NCBI RefSeq assembly: GCF_013373865.1
Contig: NC_050469.1
Location: 26,707,546-26,771,545, forward strand
From: Monomorium pharaonis
Lineage: Eukaryota > Arthropoda > Insecta > Hymenoptera > Formicidae
DNA length: 64,000 nucleotides
Reading direction: 5' to 3'
A program made the translations under genes and the position numbers. Below, piece by piece: positions 41,885 through 53,200 of the stretch (positions are counted from its first letter, which is position 1; every line of letters starts with the position of its first letter). The notes under the pieces are model-generated. The model was not told where the DNA came from. It ran no database searches and saw nothing but the letters and a program-made list of their open reading frames with translations.

Positions 41885-42048
41885 TATAAAAGGCCGGAGA
41901 CTCGACACGTGGTATGAGTCATTTGCTGTATTATGTGCACGACTAGCACAACTAGAAATATTCTTTTTAACGCGGATGAATCTATAGGTCGACATTCTCT
42001 ATCTTCATGAAGACCTAACTACAATGTCCATACATCTATTATCTAACA
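41885..42048 (+). promoter_or_regulatory. Candidate TATA promoter and short leader exon
   Basis: TATAAAAG at 41885-41892 sits in a GC-richer setting. Downstream, TCATTT (an insect initiator match, TCAKTY) would place +1 near 41921, about 36 nt after the TATA box. A CAG|GTGATT splice donor follows at 42048/42049. The enclosed segment has no long reading frame, so it would be a non-coding leader, possibly for the axotactin-like gene 5 kb downstream. The TATA-initiator spacing is slightly longer than usual. Confidence 0.3.
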
Positions 42049-43319
42049 GGTGATTGTCGTCGCTTTCTCCGTCGCGGTACATTTTTTATTCGCGTTACAT
42101 TAAAGCATCGAACTAAACGTACAAATCTCGTTAATGTTTCCTTTACCAAAAAGCAATAAAACTTGACATTTTTCCGACATACTCGACAAGGCTTTTTGTA
42201 CTTTTTACGAAACGTTACTCCGAACCAAAAACGCGAACGCTATGATGACCCAGTCACCGGTTTTGCTCGATATATCGATCTTTCAACAACTTGACGAGGG
42301 AAAGAGAGGAAGAAAGAGGAGCGGTTCTATCGCAGTAAACACGCTAGGCCGCGAATACCAAGGGTTGCAGAACGGAAAGTATAGGCCATCAACGAAGATG
42401 ATCTTACATCTCCAAGCGAATTTTCCCATTGTATTTAGAACAAAACCGTGGATTTGAACGAAAAATCAGGACTGTAAAAATCAGTTTCGATTTAGAGGCG
42501 CACATCTGGGCAAAAGTAAGATTCGTTAGTCTCGAAACAGAATATCGATGGGACGCCGTCAATAATAGAAACGGAATTGTAATACGACGATATCGATAGT
42601 AACTCGTTACCCGCACGAGTATACGGCGTATACACGGTCCGTCACGCGTCGTTTATAAATGCACACCAGTGTGCTATTATTTGCTTCATAATACACACCC
42701 TATCGATTCGACTCAACGACCCCTTTCTCACGTCGGGAAGCACGCGCTTTGCTCCGAGACCACCCTGTGAAAACTACTCGCGATACCGATCGCCGGAAGA
42801 CTCTCGTAAAAACTACCCGTAAAAAAAGTTTCTATTTACCGTTTATCGGAAGTATCGACCCCACCTTTCGGAACGGTTCACCTAAAGCCTACCGGTGTAA
42901 AACTTCTATTAACCAGTACAATCGGAAGTAAACGCAAGAGAAATTACAATAATGATTGCTAAACCCATTTTGCTAATGCAGCGTCGATTCGATTTCAGGA
43001 TGTTCATTTAGAGGATCGCACTCGCTCCTAGATGGGATCGCTGTAGAGACATCCTCTTTGGGAAAGGTTCAAGAAACGGTATTAGAACAAATAATGATTC
43101 GCGGAAAAAGAACGGTTGACATCGATCGGTAGATGATTAACGGCCGAACAAGAGGTCATACAACCGCGGGACTCGCAGGCGCGAAAAGGGAAAAAGGAAC
43201 GAGCCGCTGCGACGAAAGGCTGACCGTCGCATGGGGAGGAAAAGAGCGAAGGAACGTTCGAGTGTGGCGCGCGAGACGAGATCGCAATGAAAGTCAATAA
43301 ACCGTGATGAGTAACGGAG
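42049..43319. other. Region between the candidate TATA promoter and the repeat-rich block
   Basis: Moderately GC-rich, with a TATAAATG-like sequence near 42654 followed by a small inverted repeat GCACACCAGTGTGC. Short frames only. No supported gene. Confidence 0.3.
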
Positions 43320-43383
43320 AGTATAGTGGTCGGAGTGGCATTAATAAATTAGTGTCTACTTGCTGCTACAAGCAACAGCGGCG

Positions 43384-43408
43384 GCAGCAGCAGCAGCAGC
43401 AGCAGCAG
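43384..43408. repeat. (CAG)n trinucleotide repeat
   Basis: About eight uninterrupted CAG units, flanked by related CGG and AGT variants. Confidence 0.9.
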
Positions 43409-43427
43409 TAGTAACAGGAGTCCGGAG

Positions 43428-43505
43428 GAGGAAGAGGACAAAGAGGAGGTGGTGGAGGAGGAGGAGGAGGAGGAAGAAGAGGAGGAGAAGGAGGAGGAGG
43501 AGGAG
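43428..43505. repeat. (GGA)n/(GAA)n purine tract
   Basis: An almost pure purine strand of imperfect GGA, GAA and GGT triplets. It can form triplex or quadruplex-like structures in principle. Confidence 0.85.
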
Positions 43506-43766
43506 GCGCGAACCTCGAAAGAGTGTGTGTGTGTGTGTGTGCGTATGTGTGTGTGCACGCGGTGTGCGTGCGTGCGAATACTTGTGACTGGCCGTGTCGA
43601 TGCGCGGGGATTTGGCCAGTGTGTCAGTGTGAAAGAAGACAATTGACTCGCAGCCGTCGCCGTCCGTCGGACGGTGCTCAGCCCAGCGGGGGCCTTCTGA
43701 CGTCACATCCTGCCCCGCGGCCTGTACCGAGAGCCCGCGATCTCATCTGGACCACGACGAACGAAG

Positions 43767-46700
43767 GTACGCAGATTCGTGTGTTCGCACGGCGCAAAGC
43801 CCGCTAGAGTTTAAAACGCTCGGATAAACGAATACCAAGTTTTCTTCAGGGGTTCAAGGATCCGCGTCACTGACGCGAGATGATAACGCTTCGAGGTCAC
43901 CTTGCTGAGAAATCACAGCTTTGAAAAAAAAAAAAAAAACTTACATCGATAATCTGATATGTCTTTACTTGGCAATAATGTGTTTAATCTCTTTTTTTTT
44001 TCTATGCAGCCTCCGAGATTTTCTGAATTAATATTGATGCTGATCAGAATTAATTCATTTTCTCTTTTCTCATTGTGTATGTCTTAAATATTTCAAAATT
44101 TTCTTACAATTATTGCATTAGTTGTGCTTTTCTATAATTAATTACATAAAGTAAAAAAAGATAGAGACGATTAATTAGAATTAATGTTAGATAAATAAAT
44201 CCTAAGATTAATTAGAATGATCATACTCGTGGATATTGAAAGGCAATTATAAATAGAAGTTAATTTATGATCATGTTTATCCTGATTCTGATATCTATTT
44301 CTAAACAAATTTATAATCTATATGAAACAACAGATTAAACACTATAACGAACTAGCAATCAAAGCAAAGAATAAATTACCAAATGAGCATCATATGCAAA
44401 GTCTACACGTTGCGTTTGTCAATACGATCAATATGCATAATGATATTAATAGCTTTAACAGACAAGATCACCATAGTGACATTGATTCTAACAACAAAGT
44501 AATATCTATAAGTGGAACTTACAGAGTAATTTACTATCTTAATATATTTTATTATCGAGATCTCAAAGGATCTAAAAAAATAACGACAAAAATTACGCTG
44601 AGAAATTCAATTTTATTAATTTAAGCCTGTTAAACGAATCATTTCTCATATGTCTACTATATATTTAAAAATTCTAATGTAAATCAAGAATAAGCATCAA
44701 TATTATTTTGCTTGTTTCTTAATAAAATGAGTATTAAAATGTCGTATATAGAATTTAAAACATCACATATTTTTTAATATTTCGTAATAATTTCGTAAAT
44801 AGAAAATTGATTGAATTTTTATCTATCTCTGGCAAATAAATCATGTAAACATCCATTTTTATATTACTTATAATTTTTTAAATAAAAGTTTGTCACGAGA
44901 TATATATTCTTTTTAAATATTTCGTACCGCATTCTACATGTCTCGTCTTTGAAAAAAGAAATATGATACAACAAATCATCATGCATTAATATCTTAAACA
45001 TTTGAGTATTTCTTGTTCTGCAAAAGATTGTGTAAGAACTGTGCGTGATCGAAAAGCATCCGTCGAAAAGACCAGATGCTATCGCGGACCGCTGTCGCGA
45101 GTCGCGGTGATGTCTTCGTGGTCATGAGCACGAGATTCTTTGCCGCGGCATGAAATTTCAGATGACGTATGATAGGTCTTCTAATTAACTGGGGCGTTGC
45201 GCGAAACGCGTACAGACACCGTCGCAGAGAGAAAGAGAGCAAGAGAAACTCGACGGTGATCGTTACGACGGGGAGGCTATCACGATCAAGATATGACGAA
45301 TTAAAAAATAATAATAATAAGAGAACGATCTCTCCGTCCCGATCTCGCAATTGTCGCAATTTGAGCACGGTATAACCGGTGGAGGCTCTTTTCCTATGGT
45401 CCTCGTTATCCGTCAAGGTCATTGCATGCGTCTCGCTCCGACGGACGTCGAAGTTCGAGTCGGAGATGCGCTATTTACTGACTCGATAAATTGCGACGGG
45501 GCAATTTCGCGGACGGACGCAACGGTGCGCGAGCGAAGGCGTTCGCCGTAGAGCAAAGAGCGTTCGCCGTTCACCAAGGTGCGTGCGCGCGTACGCGTTC
45601 CCGAGGAGTCCCATTAAAGGCGAATCCGAACGGGAAGTGCCGGCCCGGTGATTATCCATGCCGGACGAACGAGCGCGACGCGTATCTTTCTTTCGTAGAT
45701 CAAACCCAATTGACCCCGTGAAAGAGATAATTGCAAGAGACTCCTAGAGAGATACTCCAATGATGTTCGAAAGGAAAAACCACGGGCGACGTCTGTGCCT
45801 CGGTCAGATTATTCTACTCATCGTAGCGTATTATGTTAGCGTTAAATTAACGCTTTATTTCGTCTCGCGTATGCTGATACGCTTTATTGTCAAAGGCGTA
45901 TCGGGTCCGGCGTATCGCGTTTCATCGGGCCGAGGGTCCGGTTCATGGCCTCGTACCGGTGTGCACTTTGACTCCTACTTCGGAGCTCCCTTTCGGTTAG
46001 ATGTAAGCGCAAGATACTCCTCCGAGAGAGAAAAAATGAAAGATCGTATCGAAACGGTAGCGACGGGGTTTAACCGGTCGCGTCGGATGTACCGCTCGTT
46101 GCATCATTCATATGAGGATCCTCCTCTCCTAGGGCCAATACCTGGATCGCGACGCGTGAGGGGAAGTCGTAAATTTGAAAGCGGCAACTGCACAATCGTA
46201 AAATTGCATCTGCCATCGGGCCGCGTTGAGGTAGCCTTAAACGAGACGCACCGGAAGGACGAGCGGGTTTTAAGCGCTTTATGGAAGGTAGCGTGGGTGT
46301 CCCACGTGGCCTGAATCGTAAAAGCGCGCTTAAGTAAGCGCGCGAGGTGAGCGAACAGCAGCTCCCGAGCATGAAAACGCGTCAGACTTGATCCTAATCG
46401 GTCTCCCCGTGCCGCTGCCGACTTAATCGATTGCATCGCGCTCTAAGCGAGGAAAAGCACCAATATAAGCAGGACGAAAGATGTTTGATATTTTTATTTC
46501 CGTATAAGAATGGGGGCGCGTTCTCGAAGAATGGAATTAATGAAATCAATTAGGTTTAATAATACCTTTGGATCTCGGCACCATTTTGAATCTTATCAAA
46601 TAAGACTGCAAATAAAACTTCTCTTTATCACTGCGTATCAAACTATCGTAAAAATATGATTGTTCTTGAGTTCAATTTAATTAGACCGATTTATCGAGTT

Positions 46701-46965
46701 ATAACAATTAGAGGTAACTTGTGATTCATTAACAGAATATAATTAGAGAATTGATAATAAATACATACGTGTCCCTAATAATTAAATATCTATATATATT
46801 CGACTACTTATTAATGCTATAAGAATTACTATCTGCCTATATAAAATAGTATACGTGTACCTATTAAAAGCGCAACTCGATAATTAAATTTAAATGAATC
46901 TATTATATTACTGCTATTTGCGAAAATCTTATTAAATCTTTTAGGAAATTGAATTGCTCTTTCAG
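43767..46965. other. Probable 5' intron or upstream region of the axotactin-like gene
   Basis: AT-rich from 43.85 to 45.0 kb and 46.45 to 46.96 kb, with a CpG-rich island at 45.05-46.45 kb between. It ends in the acceptor TTTCAG at 46965. The island may be a promoter close to the coding start. Confidence 0.35.
45760..46314 (+). CDS. Unrecognised 184-codon ORF in a GC-rich island
   Basis: This is an ATG-to-stop frame of 184 codons in the GC-rich island just upstream of the axotactin-like gene. The N-terminal part has one or two hydrophobic stretches (CLGQIILLIVAYYVSV, LTLYFVSRML). The rest is basic, Ser/Arg-rich and of low family character. I do not recognise it. Antisense frames of 100 and 110 codons are also open over its 3' part, so the length may only reflect GC-rich composition with few stops. 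It may be part of a 5' UTR, a young gene or chance. Confidence 0.15.
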   Translation: MMFERKNHGRRLCLGQIILLIVAYYVSVKLTLYFVSRMLIRFIVKGVSGPAYRVSSGRGSGSWPRTGVHFDSYFGAPFRLDVSARYSSEREKMKDRIETVATGFNRSRRMYRSLHHSYEDPPLLGPIPGSRRVRGSRKFESGNCTIVKLHLPSGRVEVALNETHRKDERVLSALWKVAWVSHVA

Positions 46966-46978
46966 CGAATGAGGAACG

Positions 46979-47297
46979 ATGATCTACCGCGACAAAAGGA
47001 TCCTCGGGATCCTTGTCCTGCTCAACGTAGTCGCGAAGATGCCGGCGAATCAGACGGATTCGCCAAAAACAGATATAATCGAAGAAACCGAAGAATTTAC
47101 TACGACCAAAAGGATTCTGCCCGACAGATGTCTTGTCAAGACAGAACCGGGACCCTGCAAGCACTACGTACACAAATGGACCTTCAACAAGGCCGAAGGA
47201 AAATGCCGAACTTTTCCTTACGGCGGTTGTTTGGGAAATGAAAATCGATTTAATTCAGAGGCGGAGTGCCTCCATTATTGCGTCGGTGGTGCCGATC
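46979..47297 (+). CDS. axo: Exon 1: start codon, signal peptide and Kunitz domain
   Basis: The acceptor TTTCAG ends at 46965, and the chosen ATG at 46979 opens a basic n-region followed by a hydrophobic core (ILGILVLLNVV), as expected for a secreted or type I membrane protein. Residues 51-101 form a Kunitz/BPTI domain with cysteines at 51, 60, 76, 84, 97 and 101. The spacing (8, 15, 7, 12 and 3 residues between them) is exactly that of BPTI. The residue after the second cysteine, the inhibitory P1 position, is Lys61, so trypsin-like protease inhibition is possible but unproven. The YGGC motif is present at 81-84. The exon ends in phase 1 at donor GTAAGA. An out-of-frame ATG lies 10 nt upstream at 46969. 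Confidence 0.9.
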
Positions 47298-50200
47298 GTA
47301 AGATATTTCCCCTCACATTTATTAAAAGTTCACAATAATTGATATAATATAATCAATTGTAAAAGAAAAAATGTAGGTATAGAATCCAAAAGAATAATTA
47401 AATATATATTAAAACAAATATATTTTGCATTGAAAAAATGAAGTAACATGACAAAATAATAAGCTAATTTTTAAAAATTAAAGATTTATAAAAGACATGT
47501 TTAATAATATATAAATTTTATATAAATTTAACATATCTAATTGTTAATTAAAATAGAAGAAAACGTAAGAATAGAGATTCTATATAAAAATCCTATGTAG
47601 ATCATATTTAATGAAGATTGAAAAAAAATGCTACGGATTTATTAATTATTTTTAGATACGCTACCGCCTTATCTTGTAACAAAGGGCAACGTATTTGTGG
47701 CAACGAGCACCACGACAATGAGCACTCCACCGTCGACCACCAGTAGCACGCCACGACCGACCTTTACACCCCCGAAACCAACGAAACCGCCGGTGCCAAA
47801 GCACCTACGAGGAAAGGTAGAGACAGTCGTCAATTCATATGAATACATGTTGTTTTTTACGCAAGCCAGGAATATGATTTCTATCGTGTGATTTTTACCG
47901 AAGGAATTGACTTTCATGGAATCTGGTCACGAGAAAACGTTCATGTTCGCACAAAGTAATACTTTCATCCAGCTCGACGGCCCTGGCATCAAAACCTTCC
48001 AGTTGAGGTGAACATAATAATTTGAATTGCCTACTGAATATTAAATCCTTCAATTTGCGAAATAAAATATATTACGACGTGACATTTAATAAGTTTATTA
48101 TTTTCTTAAAAGTCATAGTTATTGTATAATTTTAATTATAGAAAATAATGTTTTACACTCTGCTTCGAACAATGTTACTTAATATATTTAATTCATTCAA
48201 TTTAATATATTCAGATTATGTCGCGAGATATCCTTCAAGTTCCGCACCAAGCTTCCACACGGTTTGCTAGTTTATCACAGTGTCAAAGATCGCCCAGAGA
48301 GCCTCGACCCTTATGCCCTTTATGTGATAGTAGAGAAGGGTCAGTTAAAAGTTGTTCATGTATTCGGCAAACAGTCGACTAGTTTAATAGTCGGTCAAGG
48401 ACTTAACAGAGACGAGTGGCACAGCGTTCTCGTGAGGATCGACGTGCACGGGGCAAAGTTAATCGCCAGGGTCGACGATAAACAAGCCGAGACTACTCTA
48501 AAAGTTTTAGAGCGCATCGTTAATTACGGAGTATCCGAAGAACTGGCCTCGGTAGTCCTTATCGGAGGTGAGAGATTTCTTCCCCACGGAATTTTTTGTT
48601 TCTTTATCACTTATTTTCACTTTATTTTGACAGGACTGAGTTCCGAAGAACGATTGCATGGAGTGAAATACATAATAGAATCCTTTGTCGGCTGTATCAG
48701 GGATATGGTTCTGAGTTCCGGCAAATCCGCCAGCGATCTACTGCCCATTCGACCACTAATCGCGACCAAGCATGAGAATGTTAAGGAAGGATGTATCGAT
48801 AAGTATGTCATTTTCTTAAAAAAGACAGAAGAGAATCTATATAAAGTAATGGCACGAATCTTCGATTCCAATTTAGGTGCAGGACACGAGAGAACTTGTG
48901 CTTCGTCCCCGATCAATGTGTGAATCACTATAATAGTCTGACGTGTGACTGTTTCGGCACGAATTATGAGGGTGAACGTTGCGATGTGTACAGTACGTAA
49001 AGTAATTGAATTTAATACCTTTCGTTAGAATATATGTATTAATATTTTTATATCAAATAATTAACAATTAAGTTAAGAGATTTAATTTGAGACTCTTACA
49101 ACGCTTGTTAGCGTTTATTATCAGACAAATATTCTATCACGTAGAAACGATAAATATCCTATATAAATTGTATTAGTCCCAGAAAATAGAGATAGGACTT
49201 TTATGCGCGTCTAAAAGGGTCCGGATATTCCAATACAAGACTAATGGAGTTTGAAATGTAACATCATTTTTCAGCCGCGACCATACTGACGCTTAGAGGC
49301 TCCTCATACGTGTCCTTTCGCGTGTACGATTGGAAGGATCGTGTTCACTCGTCTGTCAACAGGATCAGCCTCGCTTTTAAGGTATTTGACCACGGGCGCT
49401 TATTGTAATGGGACCGTCGTGTTCCTCTCCCTTGTCGCGGGCTCATTGATTCATTATAGCGAGACGCTATTTCTCTTTGTCGGAGTCGAGAGGGGCGCGT
49501 TTAGTATTTTCACGAGCAGCTGCTTTTATCCACCACTCTCTCCTTCTCTATGACGAAAAATTCACCGTGGAAACTTCTCGAGAGAGTGTCGAGTTCCACT
49601 TCTCAAATTGTATCGTAGTGGGTCATTGTGCGGACACAATGAAATTTGTCACACGCTGCAGTATGCAATTATTGTCACTGAATACTTTTCCCGTCACAGA
49701 AAGAAAAAGATATACAGAGAACAGAATTAAATTATTATAACAAATTATGTTACAATTTAAAATATTAAAAATACTATGCATAATATATCAGTTAAAAAGA
49801 TCGTAGAAATCTAGTTTGTAATTAAATTCGGTCAATTTCAGACAAAATGGGACAATTCTGTCTTGTTTTATGCTTCTGGTGAAATCGACGGCACGCCGCA
49901 TTACATTGCAGCTTCCATTATAAACGAATCGGTTCACGTTGAACTCGATTTCGGACATAATTCGAAGATCTCCACCACGTTGGGCGATTACGTCACGTCG
50001 GATCATTGGAATAACTTGACCATATTCCATAACGGATCCTCCGTCTTCGTCAGTTTAGACGACGAGGTCAAGGTACTAGAAATACCGGGAGAAAATTGGA
50101 ATATGATTATCGATCCGGAAATATACATCGGTGGTGGTCCGGAGCTCCACAAAAAGAAGGGTCTCCTGTCGCACAATAATTTTGCAGGTTTGATAAAACT

Positions 50201-53200
50201 ATTAACAATATCCGACGCTAATTATTGGACAGGCAATTCTGTTCATTTGATACAATTTTGCATTTTGCCAGGTTCCCTGAAGTATGTGTTTTTCAACGAC
50301 AAATCAATTATATACGAATTGAAGCGCTCTAACCCTATGGTGCACTACATCGGTGTGTTGGAACCGGAATACTACGAAGCCGATGTCGAAGTCATTCCGA
50401 TCACGTATCCTTTCGCGGGAAGTCATATCTGGTGGCCGATCGAGCGAACTAATTCGCTGAAGTTAAACTTCGATTTCAAAAGCTCAAAGCCAATCGCGAT
50501 TGTCGCTTCAGGAGATGTTAAGAGCAGTCGCGGTGTTGGTTACTGGGAGGTATATGAATACTTTCATATATTATTCTTTTTTTTACATTCTTACACAGAA
50601 CAATTCTACTGAAATACAGATCCGAAAATAATCATGTTAAACTGTTTAAAAAATTATATTAAATATTTTTTAAGCTAAAATACAATGCTTGCTAGAATGT
50701 CAAAACTTTTTGCAGCAATATTATTATGCTTGAGCGTCTGACATTATTATTTTGATGGTCCAACATAATATTATTTTCCGTCTGTCTATAGCTAAATTTG
50801 TAGAGACTGCAATAAAATCGATCTTTTTTTATATATTTTTCCCTATAATTACAGTTACGTCAAGTCAATGACGAAATTCGTTTCCAACTGGTACCAGTTT
50901 TAACGGAAAACATTACGGTATCAACTTCCGTGAAGTTTCCGCCTTACAATACTTCTTGGCACGCAGTTGAGCTTAATTATACAAAAGGTGAACTTAACAT
51001 CCTCCTCGATTACAGAAATAAACAGAGCAAGCTCTTCGCTATGGCATTTGAGTTGGGAGATAAAGTCATTATAGGAAGTGGTAAAAGTAATGCGGGTAAG
51101 TAGAGATTTGATATTAAATTTGAAAGATTAAGAGAGAGAGAATTCCAATATATGTACATACATATAATAAGGAAAATAATCTTCTTGGATAATTTAGGTC
51201 TAGTAGGATGTATGCGTGAGATACGAGTGAATGGTCAAAGAATCGAACCTAGACACGTAATTAATACCGAAAGAGTAGTCGGAGAAGTCGCTTTAGACAA
51301 TTGTCAATTTGTGGATCCGTGCAAGAGGCCGAACACTTGTGAACATGGCGGTAAATGCTCGGTCAAGGAAGATAGGATCACATGTGATTGCACAGATACG
51401 GGATATATTGGAAAGAACTGCCATTTTGGTAAGATAAATTATGATAAATAATTTAACAATATCAGTGTCATTACTAAAAACAAAAAAGTATCATTTTTAT
51501 AAAATCCTTTTCCAGAAAGATAAATAAATTAATCCTTTGAAAATACTGTTAGCCAATTTGATTAATTATATGTAATTTTTAAAATGATTACGATATATGT
51601 ATTATACATTAATTCAATTTAGAACTTTAAAATTACGATAAAAAATTTGTTCTCTTTAAAAGTTAATAATACTTTTACGTAATAGTTTTCTTGTTATATA
51701 ACAAATTAATTAAAATTTACTACAAATAAAAAATTAAAATAATTATTCATATCATTATAACATTTAAATTTAATTCTTATATCGCTTTTCAGCACAATAC
51801 AGAAAAACCTGTGAAGAATTGGCTCTTTTGGGATACACGCAAGATGACGTTTATAAAATCGACATCGATGGAAACGGTAGATTTCCGCCTGCCTTGGTAA
51901 AGTGCGAATTTCAATCGATCGAAGATTCGACTAAAACGATTGTCGAACACAATCTACCCTCCCAAGTGGACGTCAGATCTATCACCGAGAGCGACTTCTC
52001 CTTCAATATCAAGTATAGGCAGTTCACCGCCGAAATGCTGCAAGAATTGATCTCGCACTCGCTTTATTGCAGTCAATATGTAAAGTACGATTGTTACAAG
52101 GCACCCTTGGACTTGCATAGCGCTACGTGGTTCTTAGGTTCCAAAGGTACCACTGTCGATTATATCGGCAACGTCAATCGTGGATCCTGTCCTTGTGGAA
52201 GTAAGTTCTTCCTTATGAATTTTATTATGAATTTTATTCTAAGTGCGACTTACGGCAATAAATTTTAAAAAAATTTGTGTTTGCAAAGATTTAATCGTTG
52301 TCTCGCAAAGGTTATTATTTATTAATTTTACTTTAGTGAACAGAACATGCGTGAATTCCAACTTGAGCTGCAATTGCGATGTGTCTACTGGAAACGCCGG
52401 AAAATGGTTGTCAGATGAGGGATATTACGAAACACCTGATTCCTTAGGCATCACCGGAATGGTGTTCTTGCAACAAAGAGATCTCGAAGAAGATGCTCGG
52501 GGACGTATCACCTTAGGGCCATTGGAATGTGTTGAAACAAGTACGTAAATATACACTGATTTACATAGAAGTTATATCTTCTATACGTAATATCTTCTAA
52601 TATATCTTTTAATCTAATTTTAAAAAGTATCTTTAATATGTACACACTTTTACATAGGTCACGAATAATATCTATATATAACAAAACATTTTTGGAAGCA
52701 ATATCGAATTTATAAAATTAACTAATAATGATTTCTAGATACACAAAAATACGTGGTAACGTTCACGACGTCGCAATCATACATCGAAGTGCCTGGTTGG
52801 AGAAAGGGTGACATAGCCTTCAGTTTTCGAACAACAGGCGAGAAGGCTATTCTTCTCTATCAACCGCCAATTCGGAGTAACTATCCTTCCTTCATGGTCG
52901 CCCTAACATCGGAATATCGGTTGACCTTTAATTTCACTCTGAATACCGGTACTAATCGCGAATTACAAGTAGAAAGTCGACGAAAACTGAATAATGGCGA
53001 GTGGCAGAAGATTTGGATTGACTACAATGATTATCACGTGAGATTTATGATCAACACTGACTTTCGAATGGTAGATTTGTTTCCTGAAGAGGAATTTGGG
53101 CCCTTCGAGGGATCTATGTTCATTGGCGGAGCTACTGCGTGAGTAATTTCACAAATGGATAATTAATTGATAATTATCACAAGAAATATTATAATAAATT

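Larger units (their letters stand above)
43320..43766 (+). promoter_or_regulatory. Repeat-rich GC block, candidate 5' non-coding exon
   Basis: A dense run of simple repeats: (CAG)n at 43384-43408, GGA/GAA-type purine repeats at about 43428-43505, then (TG)n at about 43522-43555. A GC-rich segment follows and ends in a good splice donor, GAAG|GTACGC, at 43767. Long frames here encode only low-complexity poly-Arg, poly-Glu or Cys-Val, so coding is unlikely. By place and donor it could be an untranslated first exon spliced to 46966. That is inference. Confidence 0.3.

Noticed and set aside
43349..43807. Frames encoding poly-Ser, poly-Leu, poly-Arg, poly-Glu and Cys-Val repeats
   Set aside because: They are translations of CAG, GGA and TG microsatellites in every frame and not evidence of a protein.
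48617..48928. 103-codon minus-strand frame
   Set aside because: Lies opposite exons 5 and 6, whose LG and EGF motifs and splice phases explain the sequence.
49341..49740. Plus-strand frames of 70 and 87 codons between exons 7 and 8
   Set aside because: They fall within the inferred intron in frames that do not continue the LG2 domain. Joining 49381 to 49842 restores it exactly.
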